Position numbers and translations under genes: made by a program. Of a stretch of DNA of 64,000 nt, positions 9,794 to 21,300 are shown in pieces; position 1 is the stretch's first letter; each line of letters opens with the position of its first letter. The notes under the pieces were generated by a model. That model did not search any database and was not told the origin of the DNA. It saw only the letters and a list, made by a program, of their open reading frames with translations. The DNA comes from Pipra filicauda. Its lineage: Eukaryota > Chordata > Aves > Passeriformes > Pipridae. The DNA is taken from the NCBI RefSeq assembly GCF_003945595.2, contig NW_024104405.1:789287-853286 (forward strand), in the 5' to 3' direction.

Positions 9794-11285
9794 TCCCAAG
9801 TGATGGTCATGACCTATGACCTTTCACCCATTCCTAGATCAGCTATTGAAATAGAATTATGGGACAAAGACACTGGATTCCTCAAGATAGTAATGATATA
9901 TATAAAAATAGATGAAGACAAAGAATGGAGGATCCAGTGCTCGGCTCAAGCACAGAAGTTCAAAACAGCTACAAAACAGAAGATCCGAGTTCACCAGAGT
10001 TCCTATAAAAGAGAAAGTCATGATGATGCCAAGCAGCAGGGAGAAGGCAAGAGAACCCCAAACAAAGCTAGACAGAGAACTAACAGCTGCAAGAAATGAA
10101 CCCCCTTTGTGTTCAAGCACCGTAATTGGAAAGATAGAAAAGATCTAGTAATGCTATTAAGTAAGAAAACATTTGGGGTTCATAAAGCACATTCAAGCCC
10201 TGATTCAGCTGTAATCTCAAAATCTTGCAGTACTTTAGTTTCCCAAGGGGCTGGTCCCTGTGTCTGTTCTAGTAACTTAATAAGACTTTTTTCATGGCAC
10301 AGCAGGTGAGATAGAAGTTGCCTTGTCTTCCAAGTCTTAATTTTAAGCATTAATTCTGAGCTAGCCATTGTCAAACTGGGCTCTTGGATGTATCTGATGA
10401 ATTGGTTTTGAAAGTAGTTCAATGGTCCTCTCTGTTAATTATAAAGGAACCTATAGTAACTCTTTGAGACAGGCTGAAAGTGAGATACACAGGGCAGAAC
10501 AGAACCCCACAGCCTGCTTCTTCCTGTGTGCTGGTACTGTGATCATCAGTAGGGTCATACCTCTAGACCAGAAGTTACTAAATAAAGATTACAAGACAGT
10601 GTTGTGACAAAACTGGAGTTAAGAAATCAAAAGAAAGCCTAAAGGTTATGTTAGCATTTGGTGTCATGAGCACTTCTGAACTGGGGCTTAAAGTTCAAAA
10701 TACTTGAGTGCCACTGCTCTGCACAGCTGCACTGGGAAAGTTTTGTGAGGCACAGGCAACATCATCTCCCAGGAGAAAGAAATCAGAATCATAAATTTGC
10801 TGCATTCTGTGACTGTGCTGCCCCGTGACCCTAGAGGAGAATGACAGGTATTATGTGTTACTGCCACGTGCAAATCCTTCACCTCTTTAAGAGCATCCTC
10901 TGTGCTGAACACACAAATCTTTTCCCTGCTCCACCTCTTACACACAGTGTCCTTTGTGCACACAGTTGGGCCTGACTGGGATGTGCCTTGGTTTAAGGCA
11001 CTGAAGGCATTTGTGCCTTGCAGAGATGATTTCTCCAGGCACACATGGACAGCACTGCAGTCATTCTCCTTCTCTCCTGCCCATGTACCTCTCAGTTCTG
11101 TAAAGATGCTCTTCCCCACTGAGACACAACTGTGAAACAGCAGCTGTTTTACACTGGTAGCTCACTGGAAGGCAGGAATAAAGGGATTCTCCAGCACCAC
11201 AGTTGGTGGACTGGGACAATGTGCTTCCCTTCCCACCAGCCAGCAGCAAACAGCTACAAGCACACGAGTTGCCCTCACCTTCCTA
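9794..11285. other. Unassigned non-coding stretch
   Basis: No gene recognised. A 143-codon minus frame (10688-11119) overlaps a 77-codon plus frame and neither shows a domain. Confidence 0.5.
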
Positions 11286-11580
11286 TTTCATTGTTTGCCT
11301 TTGCCAGCTGTCTCATTCTGTCACCTCCTCATTCTTTCACCTCTCCAAGTCACATGTTCACTCCTTTATTTCCTTCCTGCTTCCCCTCTCTTCATCACTC
11401 CCCTTCTAGGACATTCTCGTAGTTTTTCTCCCATGCTGCTCTCATCTCCCATTCTTCCACGTTGTAGTTTCCCTTTCTTCCCCCCTCTCAACCTTTTGCT
11501 CCCTCTCTCCTTCTCTCCCCCGGCTTTGCATTATCTTACTTCTCCTTTATACCTTCTTCCTCTCTCCTCTCCTCCCCCAG
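11286..11580 (+). repeat. Long polypyrimidine tract
   Basis: About 295 bases in which the + strand is strongly dominated by C and T, especially 11370-11578 (runs such as CTCCCTCTCTCCTTCTCTCC). It ends in CTCCTCCCCCAG. Such tracts can form triplex DNA, can be the pyrimidine tract of an acceptor site, or can be a decayed CT microsatellite. The 114-codon frame through it is composition-driven. Confidence 0.75.
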
Positions 11581-11804
11581 TGTGCCTGGAGCTGGAGCAG
11601 AGACTCTGCTGGAGCCTTAATTGCTGCTCCCCCGCCTGACGTGCATCGGAGCTGACATCTCCTGAGCGCGGAGCCGCAGCCGGCCTTTTGCATATTCCCT
11701 CTGTCTGAGCGCATCAGCGGAGATGTCACAACCGGGGAGCTGGGAGCCCTGGCAGAACCAGGGAGCCACGGAGATCACTGGAGCCAGCATGAAACATTGA
11801 AGAG
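11581..11804 (+). other. CpG-enriched segment after acceptor-like site
   Basis: Immediately after the polypyrimidine tract and its terminal CAG, the sequence becomes GC-rich with several CpGs (GCGCGGAGCCGCAGCCGG) and includes TTTTGCATATTCC, an octamer-like POU site. A poor donor-like GAG/GTTGGT follows at 11802-11810. It may be an internal exon of a non-coding transcript, or a promoter or enhancer core. The frame from 11295 stops at 11639, so coding is not supported in that frame. Confidence 0.22.
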
Positions 11805-13352
11805 GTTGGTAAACCTCGCTCCCACAACGGGTTCTTCCAGCGCTTTCTGCACTGTTGGGCTCGGGCTCGGAGCGTTTACAGGAACTGACACGTCCCAAGT
11901 TGCACAGCAATGTTACACCAGGGTTTTTAAACACAGCAAATGTTTGTGTTCAACTCCATTACGGCTCCGTGGCTCCCTGGGGTGGGGGGGACTTTCCAGT
12001 AATTGAGCAAAGATGGTATTTCAGCGTAAGGGACAGCAGGGACTGGCACTGTTTTAGACCCAGCCTCTGACTGTGAGAACGAGCTGCTCCCAAAGCAGGG
12101 GAAGGACCTGTGCAGGCGGTTGTGTCCGTGCTCTCCATTTCAGGACCTGGCCCTGCAGCTTCCACAGCTGCCTTCCCTGGGAGATGGAGATGCAGGCAAT
12201 GGGCACTTGAGCCTTCCCTCCCACACGGCCTTTCCCCAGTTACTCAGCTAAATTAATTATTACAGTATCAGCACCTTCCCTATCAGCTCTTTCCTCTTCT
12301 AATCTTCTCAGCATTTGCTGTTCAACTCCTTAACCCCCCTGTAATCCTGCAAATACACTTATCCCAGATCATGGAGAGGATCCCTGAACTACAGAAATGC
12401 CAGGAAGTCAGCTTGGTTCACATCAGTGCTAGAGAGAACTTCCACTGAAACCCACCCTGTAGCTCATGTAAAACACTGCTTGAACTTTGATCCTCAGAAA
12501 CATTTGGTCTAGCACTTTAAATTGTGTAGGGGAGTAGAAACAGCAGGAAATCCTGATGGCCAAGTCCTGTGCTATTTCTATTTCTAGAAAACTATCTAGA
12601 ATACTACACTATTTCTAGAATATCATCCTTTGCTCACTCGCATAATCAGGCCCACCAAGAAGTGCTCATTTTGGGTTGCTAAAGTAGCAGCTTAAAATGC
12701 TTGCAGAGAACAGAATTTCTCACCAAATGAGCAAGCACTTTGCAGCAATTACAGATTCTATGTTCTGTTTCATGGTTTTGTCTTAATTCAACACTTCTTC
12801 ATTAGAATCTTCCTACAACTTGAGTTGTTCTTCTAAGAGATCACTCTGCATCATCCACCAAATGGGTGAACTGAATAGAACTGCTGCTCAAACCTTTATT
12901 TCCTGCATGGCTCACTTCAGAACTCAAGCTCAAAGCCATAAAGGCCTGTCCTGTTCACACAAGCTCAGCATCCTTCATATGTAATTTTAAAATGCACCAC
13001 CTCCCAACTCATACAGGAACACATAATGTGCACTCACATACACATCAGCAACTGCATGTGGTTCACATTACACCAGAGTCAGGAGTGGAGTTTAGAGCAA
13101 GAAAATTGCTTTATTTGGTGCCTCTGAGGGATTTATTTTAAGATTTTATACCTGAAACGGACTGCAGTTGTCACACTTTCAAAAAAGCAAAGCAATAAAA
13201 AAATGGATGGTTTCATTTTCTCGTTTAAACCATTAAGTGTCAAAACGTCCACGTTCCACTTCACCACCACACAGCAAGGCTTTCTTTCACGATTCTCAAT
13301 GTGTTCATGGTTCTTTTCCCTGTCTGTGTTTTCCCTGTTATTACACACACAG
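11805..13352. other. Unassigned non-coding stretch
   Basis: No gene or repeat recognised. The part 12240-13000 is AT-leaning, with TAAATTAATTATTACAG at about 12249-12265. Confidence 0.5.
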
Positions 13353-13437
13353 AGGCAAAGCAGTTAAGAGCAGACCATGCTGTGCAGCCACAACACTGCT
13401 AAACAGGTACAGACCAGAGGGAGCTTCCCAGGGCCAG
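13353..13437 (+). other. Weak exon candidate with consensus donor
   Basis: A pyrimidine-rich run (13308-13342) followed by ACACACAG forms an acceptor-like site ending at 13352, and a perfect CAG/GTAAGT donor-like 9-mer is at 13435-13443. The 85-base interval is open in one + frame (13237-13560), but the peptide is unfamiliar. Good agreement at both ends makes it one of the better exon candidates here; there is still no independent support. Confidence 0.2.
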
Positions 13438-13461
13438 GTAAGTGTCCTTAGCACCACATTC

Positions 13462-13555
13462 CATATGAAACCACTGAGACACCGAGAGGGGAAATCAATG
13501 TGCTGCATGACCACAGGCAAGTTAAGAACTCGTGTTTCCTGGCTCACAAGTCACT
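13462..13555 (-). mobile_element. Probable MIR-type SINE remnant
   Basis: GAAACCACTGAGACACCGAG at about 13467-13486, followed by AGGGGAAATCA and GCATGACCACAGGC, parallels the reverse complement of MIR (GGAAACTGAGGCACAGAGAG, GTTAAGTAACTTGCCC, AAGGTCACACAGC). The match is decayed and the element would lie on the minus strand. Confidence 0.45.
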
Positions 13556-13565
13556 GTTAGTTCTC

Positions 13566-14830
13566 ATCATACAGGCACTGGAATTGCTCCATTGCACAGG
13601 GACTTGGGAGCGATGCTGCTGTTTTGAAGGGTGTAAGTTCTTAGTGCCTGCCCACCACTCCAGTTCCCAAGCACCACTTTCTAATAAAAATGACCCAGAT
13701 GCAGTTAAAATATTTGCTTCCACCTTGACTTTGTTCTGGCCAGTTGCAGATGGACTTTACCAGTCAAGATAAAAATCAGCAGCAGATTTATGCAGGTCTG
13801 TGTTACTAACAGGCTTGGATGCTGTGTATTGTCAATATATATTAAAAAAAAAGAAAGAAAAAATAAGTAACAGTGACGCTCACCACCTGAAACCCAGGAA
13901 TCTCAGCCAAGCAGGAACCTCCCAGAGATGCAGTTAAGGAAGCTTTTTACTCCACAGAACTCCACAGGGCTCTCCAAGTCAAGGTACAACGTGTTGGCAG
14001 CACATTCAGTGTGAACTCCTTCTGCAGAGATTTAAAGTCCACATCTGCTCAGGGGGAGAGATGGTGGGAGTCACTTGGCAGCCTCAATCACTGGCTGAGA
14101 ACTGTGTGAGTGAACCAGAACTGAAATCACCTAAAGACTCTTCCACATTCACCTCATGCCAACCTGTTCTGGGAAATTACACCCACAGCTGCTTCCTTCA
14201 CTGCCTCTCAAAGGAGAACTGCTGCTTGGAAAGCAGCTCCTCAGACACCACAGCCTCAAATCACACATTTGCACTGTGCTACTGCACAGCCAAAGACAGA
14301 ATGCTAGGATTGGAATCTGGTGGTCAAGAGCCTTTACTCTTTAGTCAGTAAAAACTTGGTCTTGCAAGATGCAGCCGCTTTTCCAGGCTCTCTAAATCCT
14401 CCACTGATCTCACTGGCCCCCAGAGTTCCAGATCCATAGTGCAATTTAAAAATGGAATAGGGATAAGAAATACGTTTTTTCCCCATTTACAACTGTTCCA
14501 TGGGACAAGGGCTCTCTGATTGCAAAGTGTCTGTTAACACGCTCTCAGACAGGGAAGGATTCCCAGAACTTGCTTAAATCACTGGAATAAAAGCAGACAA
14601 GATAACCAGAACAAAGAGCTCCAGAATGAATTACTACCATTTCTTGTAAAGAACCCCAGGTTGGCCTAGGAAGAGCAGTTCCAGGTTTTAGAGATAAATA
14701 ACATAAAATGGGAAAAATGCTCATAAAAGAAAAGAAAAGAGGGAATTGAAGAGTTGCTGTGCCAAACTCAAAGGACAAACATGCTGGGTGGGCACAAGTG
14801 AGCACACAGAGAGTCTCAAAGGAAAGCTCA
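13566..14830. other. Unassigned non-coding stretch
   Basis: An A-rich simple stretch at 13844-13865 is the only feature seen. No gene recognised. Confidence 0.5.
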
Positions 14831-14849
14831 GTGTGTGTGTGAGTGTGTG
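14831..14849. repeat. Short GT microsatellite
   Basis: GTGTGTGTGTGAGTGTGTG, an interrupted dinucleotide repeat. Confidence 0.85.
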
Positions 14850-16680
14850 CTCGTGCATTACCAAGCAAAGAGATCAGTGCACACCAGCCCAACTCAGTAT
14901 TTCACCTCACTTCTTTGGTGCTGTGACACGTTCCCTGAGCACAACCACAGCCATTTCAGAATATATGAACCCGGACAGACAGCCAAGGAAAGTCTGATGT
15001 GACCTTACTGAGGCAAACCAAAGGGAAGACAGTAAACTGTTTGTCACACTGGGAATAATTGGCAGGGGGGGTTATTCCACCCATCTTAATAAAAGATGAA
15101 AAATTGAAGTTGTGAAAAAATGTAAACTAGTAAAAAAAAAAAATCAAAAAGAAAAGAGTCACTCGGTGCTAAAGGAAGCACTGAAATATGGTTTTGCTGA
15201 TCAGCTGAAGCAAGTAAAAGATCCTGGGCAAAGAATAAGTTTTAACAATTTTAAGACTTCTTCCCTTTAACCAAAAGATCTGGAATTTTTCAACGAGAAA
15301 TGTTGCACAGGAAATATTGCAATCACCTTTCATGGCTTTGCTTTATGAAGTTCTAAGATCAAAAAGCAGGAAATTGGACTTTCCCATCTTCTCTAAGATG
15401 CAGTGTCTGTATCAAAATAAGAAGTAACTCCCTGTCAGCTCCACGTAAAGTTGCCAGGTGATGGAACCTTGCCTAGCTGCACACGGGATGGGTTCCCTGC
15501 TGTCTATCTGAGGCTGGCACAGCCCCTTCCTTTCACAGGTCTGTGATCCTTATTACAAGATCACATTTTTAACACTGCGTGAAATCACCTGTTTGAAATC
15601 TCAACCCAGCCAAACTGGTGCAGTAGTTCTGACAGGGAGGAGCCATCCTTGTTCACCTCTCTCATTTTTAATCCTCAAGCCCCAAAAGGACAATTTAAAT
15701 CACATTTATTTGGATTGCTTCACTGCTGATCATTACTCAAATAGTTTTTGCTAAAATTTATGTCCCTGAGCAGGAGTGACCACTATTGTTTCACAGGCTG
15801 GTATGGAAATGCTATGCAAATTCCAAAAAGGAATGGATCCACCCTTTTCTTTTTTTTCTTTCCCTTAGCTTTAATATCAATTCTTCCACCTGCATCAGTG
15901 CAGATCCTCATGAACGAGGAAGGGAGGGATCTTTCCATGTGCTTGCACATACACACAACACAAACTGTCTCAGCTGCAGAATTCCCACAGCTCCAGCTGA
16001 AGCTTCTCAACAGGAACTTCTGTTTTCATACTCAGGATGTAGGTTTTTGTTTTGACAGGAGCAACCAAAAAAGGAAAGTGTGAAGACAGCTTAAGAGTAT
16101 TCAATATCCCAATGGGTAAGAGGGGACAGGCTGTAACATGGACACTGTACACTCCCCACCCCTCTCAAATTCTCTAATTTCAGTGGAACTGCCACACAAC
16201 TCCCCTCCCTCCATTCCCCTGTGGAATTCCCTTCCCCACTGCTCCATCTGCCAGGTGGGGAAGGAGAGGTGTGGCCATGAAGCACCACAGAACAGAGCTG
16301 CCTCAACTCGTGCTGGTGCAGGGCCTGAGGGGAGATGCCAGAACAGCCCCTCACCCTTTTTCTTCACTAATATCAGTTCACCTACAGAAACTAAGCATCA
16401 GTGACCCCAGGGAGGCAGAGAGCCACTCCGAGCATCATTAAATCCCTGTGTTCCCTCCACCATCTGCAGAATCCAACTGCCTTTCCCTCTCACACCCATC
16501 CTAAACCCTGCCCAGCCATTCCCTTTGCCACCCTAGGCAGCTTGTACCCACCAGCAGTGAGAACAACACCAGGTATTTTTTATTCCTCTTCTTCATTGGG
16601 GCAGCAAGGAAGGGAATTTAATTTGCAGAAGTTGCTGAAAAGTGTGGAGGTATCACTGTGCAAATTAGATTATTTCTGTT
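14850..16680. other. Unassigned non-coding stretch
   Basis: A short A-run lies at 15132-15143 and a T-rich run at about 15846-15865. Overlapping frames of 75 to 111 codons at 15748-16083 occur on both strands. No gene recognised. Confidence 0.5.
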
Positions 16681-16687
16681 GTGTGTG

Positions 16688-16733
16688 GTATACATGCATG
16701 TATATATCACTATGTAAATATATATATTTATCA
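16688..16733. repeat. TA-rich simple sequence
   Basis: Alternating TA and TG stretches (TATACATGCATGTATATATC, then AATATATATATTTATC). GATACA-type motifs are absent. It is low-complexity DNA. Confidence 0.7.
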
Positions 16734-17311
16734 TAAAAAGACTTACTTGAAGCACAAATGGTTTCTGCTGTTCTTTCACAAAGTGGTTGCCTCTGAGACC
16801 ACATCTACAGCTTCAGTTATACTCTCACCTAGTGCGTGAGGAAAAACAAGAACACTCTTGCATTCCATATTTTCCCTGGTTTAGGATTCAAGCAGTCAGT
16901 GATCCTCAGCTTCACCTGGCCAATGCTTCTGTGGGGGAATCTGAGAGGATCCAGGCTGTTTCCAACAAGCCATGCACGCTTGTTTTTGGGGAAGCAGCTG
17001 AAAACTCTGTTTGGTCAGAGACATTCATGAACCTCCTCTTCTATAGAAAAAAACAAGCTACAAAAATGAGACCAGATTGGGGCAGGTTTTGGTCTATTTT
17101 TTGTTGCTGTTTTTTGAGTTTTAATTTTAAAACTGTGACCTTCTCTCAGGCCAAAGAGGCAGCTTTGCTCCTGTGCAAATTCAGTATTATTGAACCACTG
17201 GTATGAAGGGAAAATATCCTCAGGTGGGGCAAGGAAAAGAAGAGATCCTGGAAAGAAGCCACTTCCCCAGCACTGACAAAACAGTTCAAAGACTTGAAGA
17301 CCTTTGTATTC
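16734..17311. other. Unassigned non-coding stretch
   Basis: Open frames of 139 codons (16787-17206) and 108 codons on the other strand (17015-17341) overlap. No domain recognised in either. Confidence 0.5.
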
Positions 17312-17330
17312 GGGGGGGTGGGGGGGTGGG
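17312..17330 (+). repeat. G-rich run with quadruplex potential
   Basis: Three runs of 7, 7 and 3 G separated by single T residues (17312-17318, 17320-17326, 17328-17330). A run of 7 can supply two G-triplets, so an intramolecular quadruplex is possible on the + strand. Confidence 0.65.
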
Positions 17331-18286
17331 CAGCTGCACACAGTAAAACCCAGGAGTCTCTCAGAAATACATCCAGGTGATTAATTCAGGCAACTCAGTC
17401 AGGCTGGAAGACCAAGACCACACAGAGGGATGTTTGTGTGGGATTCAAGCTCCAAAATCCTCACTTACAGTAATGACAAAAGACAACGTGCTAGTTTAAG
17501 GACAGACCCTCACTCTCCTCTGCACTGAGACTCCCCATCAGCACTGACACGGTGGCACGAGCAGGATTTGCATCCTGAAGGAAGGCAAAACTTAAATTTA
17601 TCAAACTCTCCAAAGGAGTAAAGAAGAAAATTAAGGAATCTTTCAGAAAGTAGATAAAACATATCTGAAGGCCATATTTAAGTTAGTCTAATTTTACTTT
17701 TTTTCTTTTACTATTTTCAAGGGTACTGTGGGGAATCCTGTGCAAACACTGAACAGTGTTTCTTCAACAACAACAAAAAGCCCATGACAGGGGACTGCAC
17801 ATTTGCTATCCTAGCTCCCAGCTATAGTCTGCTAATGGAACTGGGGGAAAGCAAAATTAATTAAACAAAATTACCAGGCTTAAAGTTACTCAAAAGTGCG
17901 GATGCTGAGGCAGCACTAGACTGCTCCTGCAGTAAAGCTCCCTGGTTTCAGAGTGGGAATCTCCCCCACCACTGCACGGGGTGCCCTCCCTGGAGGGACA
18001 GGGACATGGCAGCAGTTACAGATGCCACTGAACATCCAGTCCTTCTGGAAGTCAGACAGGTTGTGCCATTATACATTTGAGCACATGGTTAAACTTGGGA
18101 TTCTTCCCTTCAGCTCCCTTGTTTTTATCACACTTGGAAACTTCATCCAGTCCTTGGCATGCACCACACTTGTCTCAGTCTTCCATTCCTGTCCCCAAAC
18201 TCCTCATACATCCCTGACCACTGGCAGATGGAGCTGTGCCAGAGGACAAGCACAATCCACAGCACACACACCAAGACTGTCCTTGC
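17331..18286. other. Unassigned non-coding stretch
   Basis: No gene or repeat recognised. AT-rich from about 17590 to 17870. Confidence 0.5.
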
Positions 18287-18290
18287 CCAT

Positions 18291-18304
18291 GGAACACGTG
18301 TTCC
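18291..18304. promoter_or_regulatory. 14-bp perfect palindrome centred on an E-box
   Basis: GGAACACGTGTTCC is its own reverse complement and contains CACGTG, the bHLH E-box core. The half-sites GGAACA and TGTTCC resemble steroid-receptor half-sites, but the spacer is 2 bases rather than the 3 needed for a receptor dimer. About four 14-bp palindromes are expected by chance in 64 kb. Confidence 0.4.
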
Positions 18305-18639
18305 CAAGAAGCACAGGAATTTCCACTCCCCTTCAGCCACTACAGGTGTCTGCACCTGCCTCTCAGAGGCTAAGAAACAAGGTGCAGAGCAGTGTTAGTG
18401 TGTTAAGGTGAGCAGAGATGCACATCCCTGAAGTCACATGAGATGGCATATTTATTTATTCACTTGTATGCCTACACACAAACCATCCCCAGCTTGTTCT
18501 CTGGAATGGGCTTCTAAAATCCCATTAACCTCCAGCAAAAGCAACATTGATACATAAAAGACTCTTGCACTCCTTGAGCAGATAAAAGGAAATTGTCCCA
18601 AGTTTCGCCATCTCATTGCAAAACACAAACTTCTTAAAA
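18305..18639. other. Unassigned non-coding stretch
   Basis: Nothing recognised. A 152-codon frame (17953-18411) ends within it and has no domain. Confidence 0.5.
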
Positions 18640-19135
18640 ATCCTCAGCTGGCGTGAAATAAAGGGTTTATTATGTGCCCATCGATGGGGATCATATCAAA
18701 TGATCCTCTGTATCTCCCTGCCCCTCTTTGTCTTTCCCTCCTTTCCTCACCCCTCCCCGGCTCCTCTGCATGTCCCAGACAGAGCAGCTAAAGACATTAT
18801 CTGACAGACACAAAAGGCGGCAGAAATCAAATAAAAGGCAAACGCAGCAGCCGCAGGTCAGCCTTGTATAAATATTTATGCTGGAGGAAGGCTCAGTGCC
18901 TGAGTAATGACCTTGTGGCTGGTATTAATAGAGATAATGTGAGTCTGTAAAGACATGCTGCCCCAGAGAGGGAGAATTTGGAGGGTTATAAATCTTGGCG
19001 TCGGGCTGCAATGCTGCCTGACCTTTACACCGCTCCCTCTCCTGCCTTCCATCTTTCTTCCTCTCTCTTTCAATAAGAGGGAGACTGGTAGGGCACATTA
19101 GCCAGGGGGGGAGTCCCCAAATCCAAACCATTTGC
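18640..19135. promoter_or_regulatory. Candidate regulatory block
   Basis: Contains GGGATCATATCAAATGATCC at 18688-18707, AAAGACATTATCTGACAG, TGTATAAATATTTATGCTGG, TGAGTAATGACC, GTATTAATAGAGATAATG and TTATAAATCTTGGCG. Dense AT-rich homeodomain- and GATA-like (GATAA) cores alternate with GC-rich pieces, with no repeat signature. Enhancer identity is inferred. Confidence 0.28.
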
Positions 19136-19270
19136 ACAGAAGAGTTTGATGCAAGTCAGAATTCTCACAGCAACAAAAATCTGAGCGAGGAATCCAATAC
19201 CTGCCCCTGTTTACCTGCGGGACACACGGCACCTGCACGGACTCCCCCATGCACTGCTCACAAATCATGG
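19136..19270. other. Unassigned non-coding stretch
   Basis: Nothing recognised. Confidence 0.5.
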
Positions 19271-19400
19271 ACATTTATACTTCCCATGACTTGTCTGGAT
19301 GCATATAAATATATATTTGTGTCTATATAAGGCATACATCTCTGTAAATATACGTGTATACACAAGTACTTGGGTACCACATACATGTATGCCCCCAAAA
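19271..19400. repeat. AT-rich TATA-containing stretch
   Basis: Alternating TA/TG low-complexity sequence (GCATATAAATATATATTTG, CTATATAAGGC, AATATACGTGTATACAC). It is not a clean microsatellite. TATA-like words are present but no initiator or downstream transcript evidence is seen. Confidence 0.5.
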
Positions 19401-21105
19401 GTAATCTGCACCTAAATAGTGATCAGGACTGAGGAGGGGGAGCTGCAAGGAGCAGCTCTAATGAAAACTCAAGGCCACAGTGAAAGGGATAAAAGTCCCT
19501 TCTGAATTTCTGCCACGTACAGATTTGCAACAGGAGGCTTCAGGAGCAGATGAAGGAGAGGTAGGAGCAGGGTTTTGATCCAAGGTACAAGACATCCACC
19601 TTCAGCACTGCTGTCCCTCATTAAAAGCTGCTCCTACTGCCACCTAAGTTCTGGTGGAAATCTCCAAATTATTATAAAGTGACCAGGACTGAGCTCTGAA
19701 ACAGCCACAACAATTCCCTCTTGGGTGAGCATTACTGGGCCATTAGTCTTGAGTCCCTGGAAGATTAACCCTTTGGCTTTCATCATGGATCATGTCATCT
19801 GTGCTTTAGCAGGCACTCAGAAATCCATGCCGTGGAAAACAGCAGCGTTCGAACGAAAATTTCGGGGCTAAAAGATGGAAGAGAGAAAATAACAATTTTG
19901 TGGGTTTTGCTGACTTTCCTCTGTAACACTTGAGTAAAAAGAAAGCGAGAAACCACAGCAAATGTGCATAAAGTTCCATTTGGTAGGCACTTAGTCTTTA
20001 ATATAGATTTATGTCTCTTGGATTTTTTTTCTTCTGAAAAAAACCCCAACCAGCCAAGTCTATTAATATTTGATGGAAAAGTCATTTGGTAGAAACAGTC
20101 TCCACGATCTTTTTAATTCAAACATCTAAATGACAACTTTGTTATTTTGCTGTGCACTGACTCAGAGCTGGGTTTTGCTGGGTCATGCACAACATCAGAC
20201 AGAGAGTTCGCAGTGGGGACAGAGCAGAGCTGCTGGTGGGGAGCTGGGCAGCACAAACCTTTGAGCCTCAGAACCACTGCAGGACCCAGAGAGTGGATTT
20301 TGTAGGGCCATTCTGAGGCCCAGCAGGTATTGGCTACTTGGGAAGATGTTTTGGGATGAGGGCAGGCTGAGGGGGTGCTGCAGACTTCTGGAGAGAGATA
20401 AGGGAAGACCAACAGAACCAACGAGGCCCACTGTGGCAACAGAACCAGAATTAGTCTGACCCAGCTTATTTAAGAACACTGGGGAATCACTGCTGATGTC
20501 ACCCAGGGCATTCCTGGCATCAGCATCCCTCAGTCCTGGTTCTGGGATATTTGGACCATTGCCTCAGGCTCTACCTTGGCCACCTGCAAGGCTCTTTCCT
20601 TGAGCTGCTGTTCATTTCTCCTCCACACTAATGGTTTTCATCACTGCTAACAGAAATCCTAACCTGCAGAACAGTGTCAGCAGGTATCCAGGGTATAAAA
20701 CAACACAAACTGTTATGAAATCTCTCTCTCTGTCTCCCTTTTAATAAACTCATAATATTAGAATCCAGAAAACAATCTCACAGCACACGGGCTGTGAGTC
20801 TTTCTATTCCTCGTTTCATTCTACCTGAGCTTCATAGGAAGTTTTACATGAAAATCAAAAATCAATTCCAATAATATTGGACCTCTCTGAAAGGATGTTA
20901 CAAAATTCCTGATCTGTATTTCACCATTTGCATCTTTTGGGATCCTGAGCTTTTTCCCTACAAGGCATTTGTTCTGTGTATGACTTGTTTTGATTTTTGA
21001 GCTATGCTGTGATTACCCTGCAGGCCAGAATTTGGAAGATCTTCCCTAATACATGCAGACATCCCTAGCCCAGGGATATTCCAAGAAGTTCCTACCTACA
21101 TAGAT
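19401..21105. other. Unassigned non-coding stretch
   Basis: No gene or repeat recognised. A minus-strand frame of 108 codons at 20113-20439 overlaps another of 94 codons in a different frame. Confidence 0.5.
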
Positions 21106-21300
21106 GTCTCTGAAAGATCTCATTCTTTGGTTGGTATATAATATATGGTTAATGCCTTAATTAGCCCATTCATGGATAATTCATGATTAGTTATTAACAA
21201 AAGCAAGAACAAACAAGAGCTATATGTTGAAGCTCTTAAATCATGGGCTTAACATGTCATACAAAAAGGAGAATTCATGATTTATTCAGGAAGACAAACG
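21106..21300. promoter_or_regulatory. Candidate AT-rich regulatory block
   Basis: Within 200 bases there are TTAATGCCTTAATTAGCCC, two TTCATGATT words (21180-21188 and 21273-21281), ATTCATGGATAATTCATG and GATTAGTTATTAACAAAAG. Many homeodomain-like TAATTA or ATTA cores are packed together without a repeat signature. Function is inferred. Confidence 0.3.

Noticed and set aside
17953..18411. 152-codon open frame on the + strand
   Set aside because: No recognisable domain; unfamiliar composition and no supporting context.
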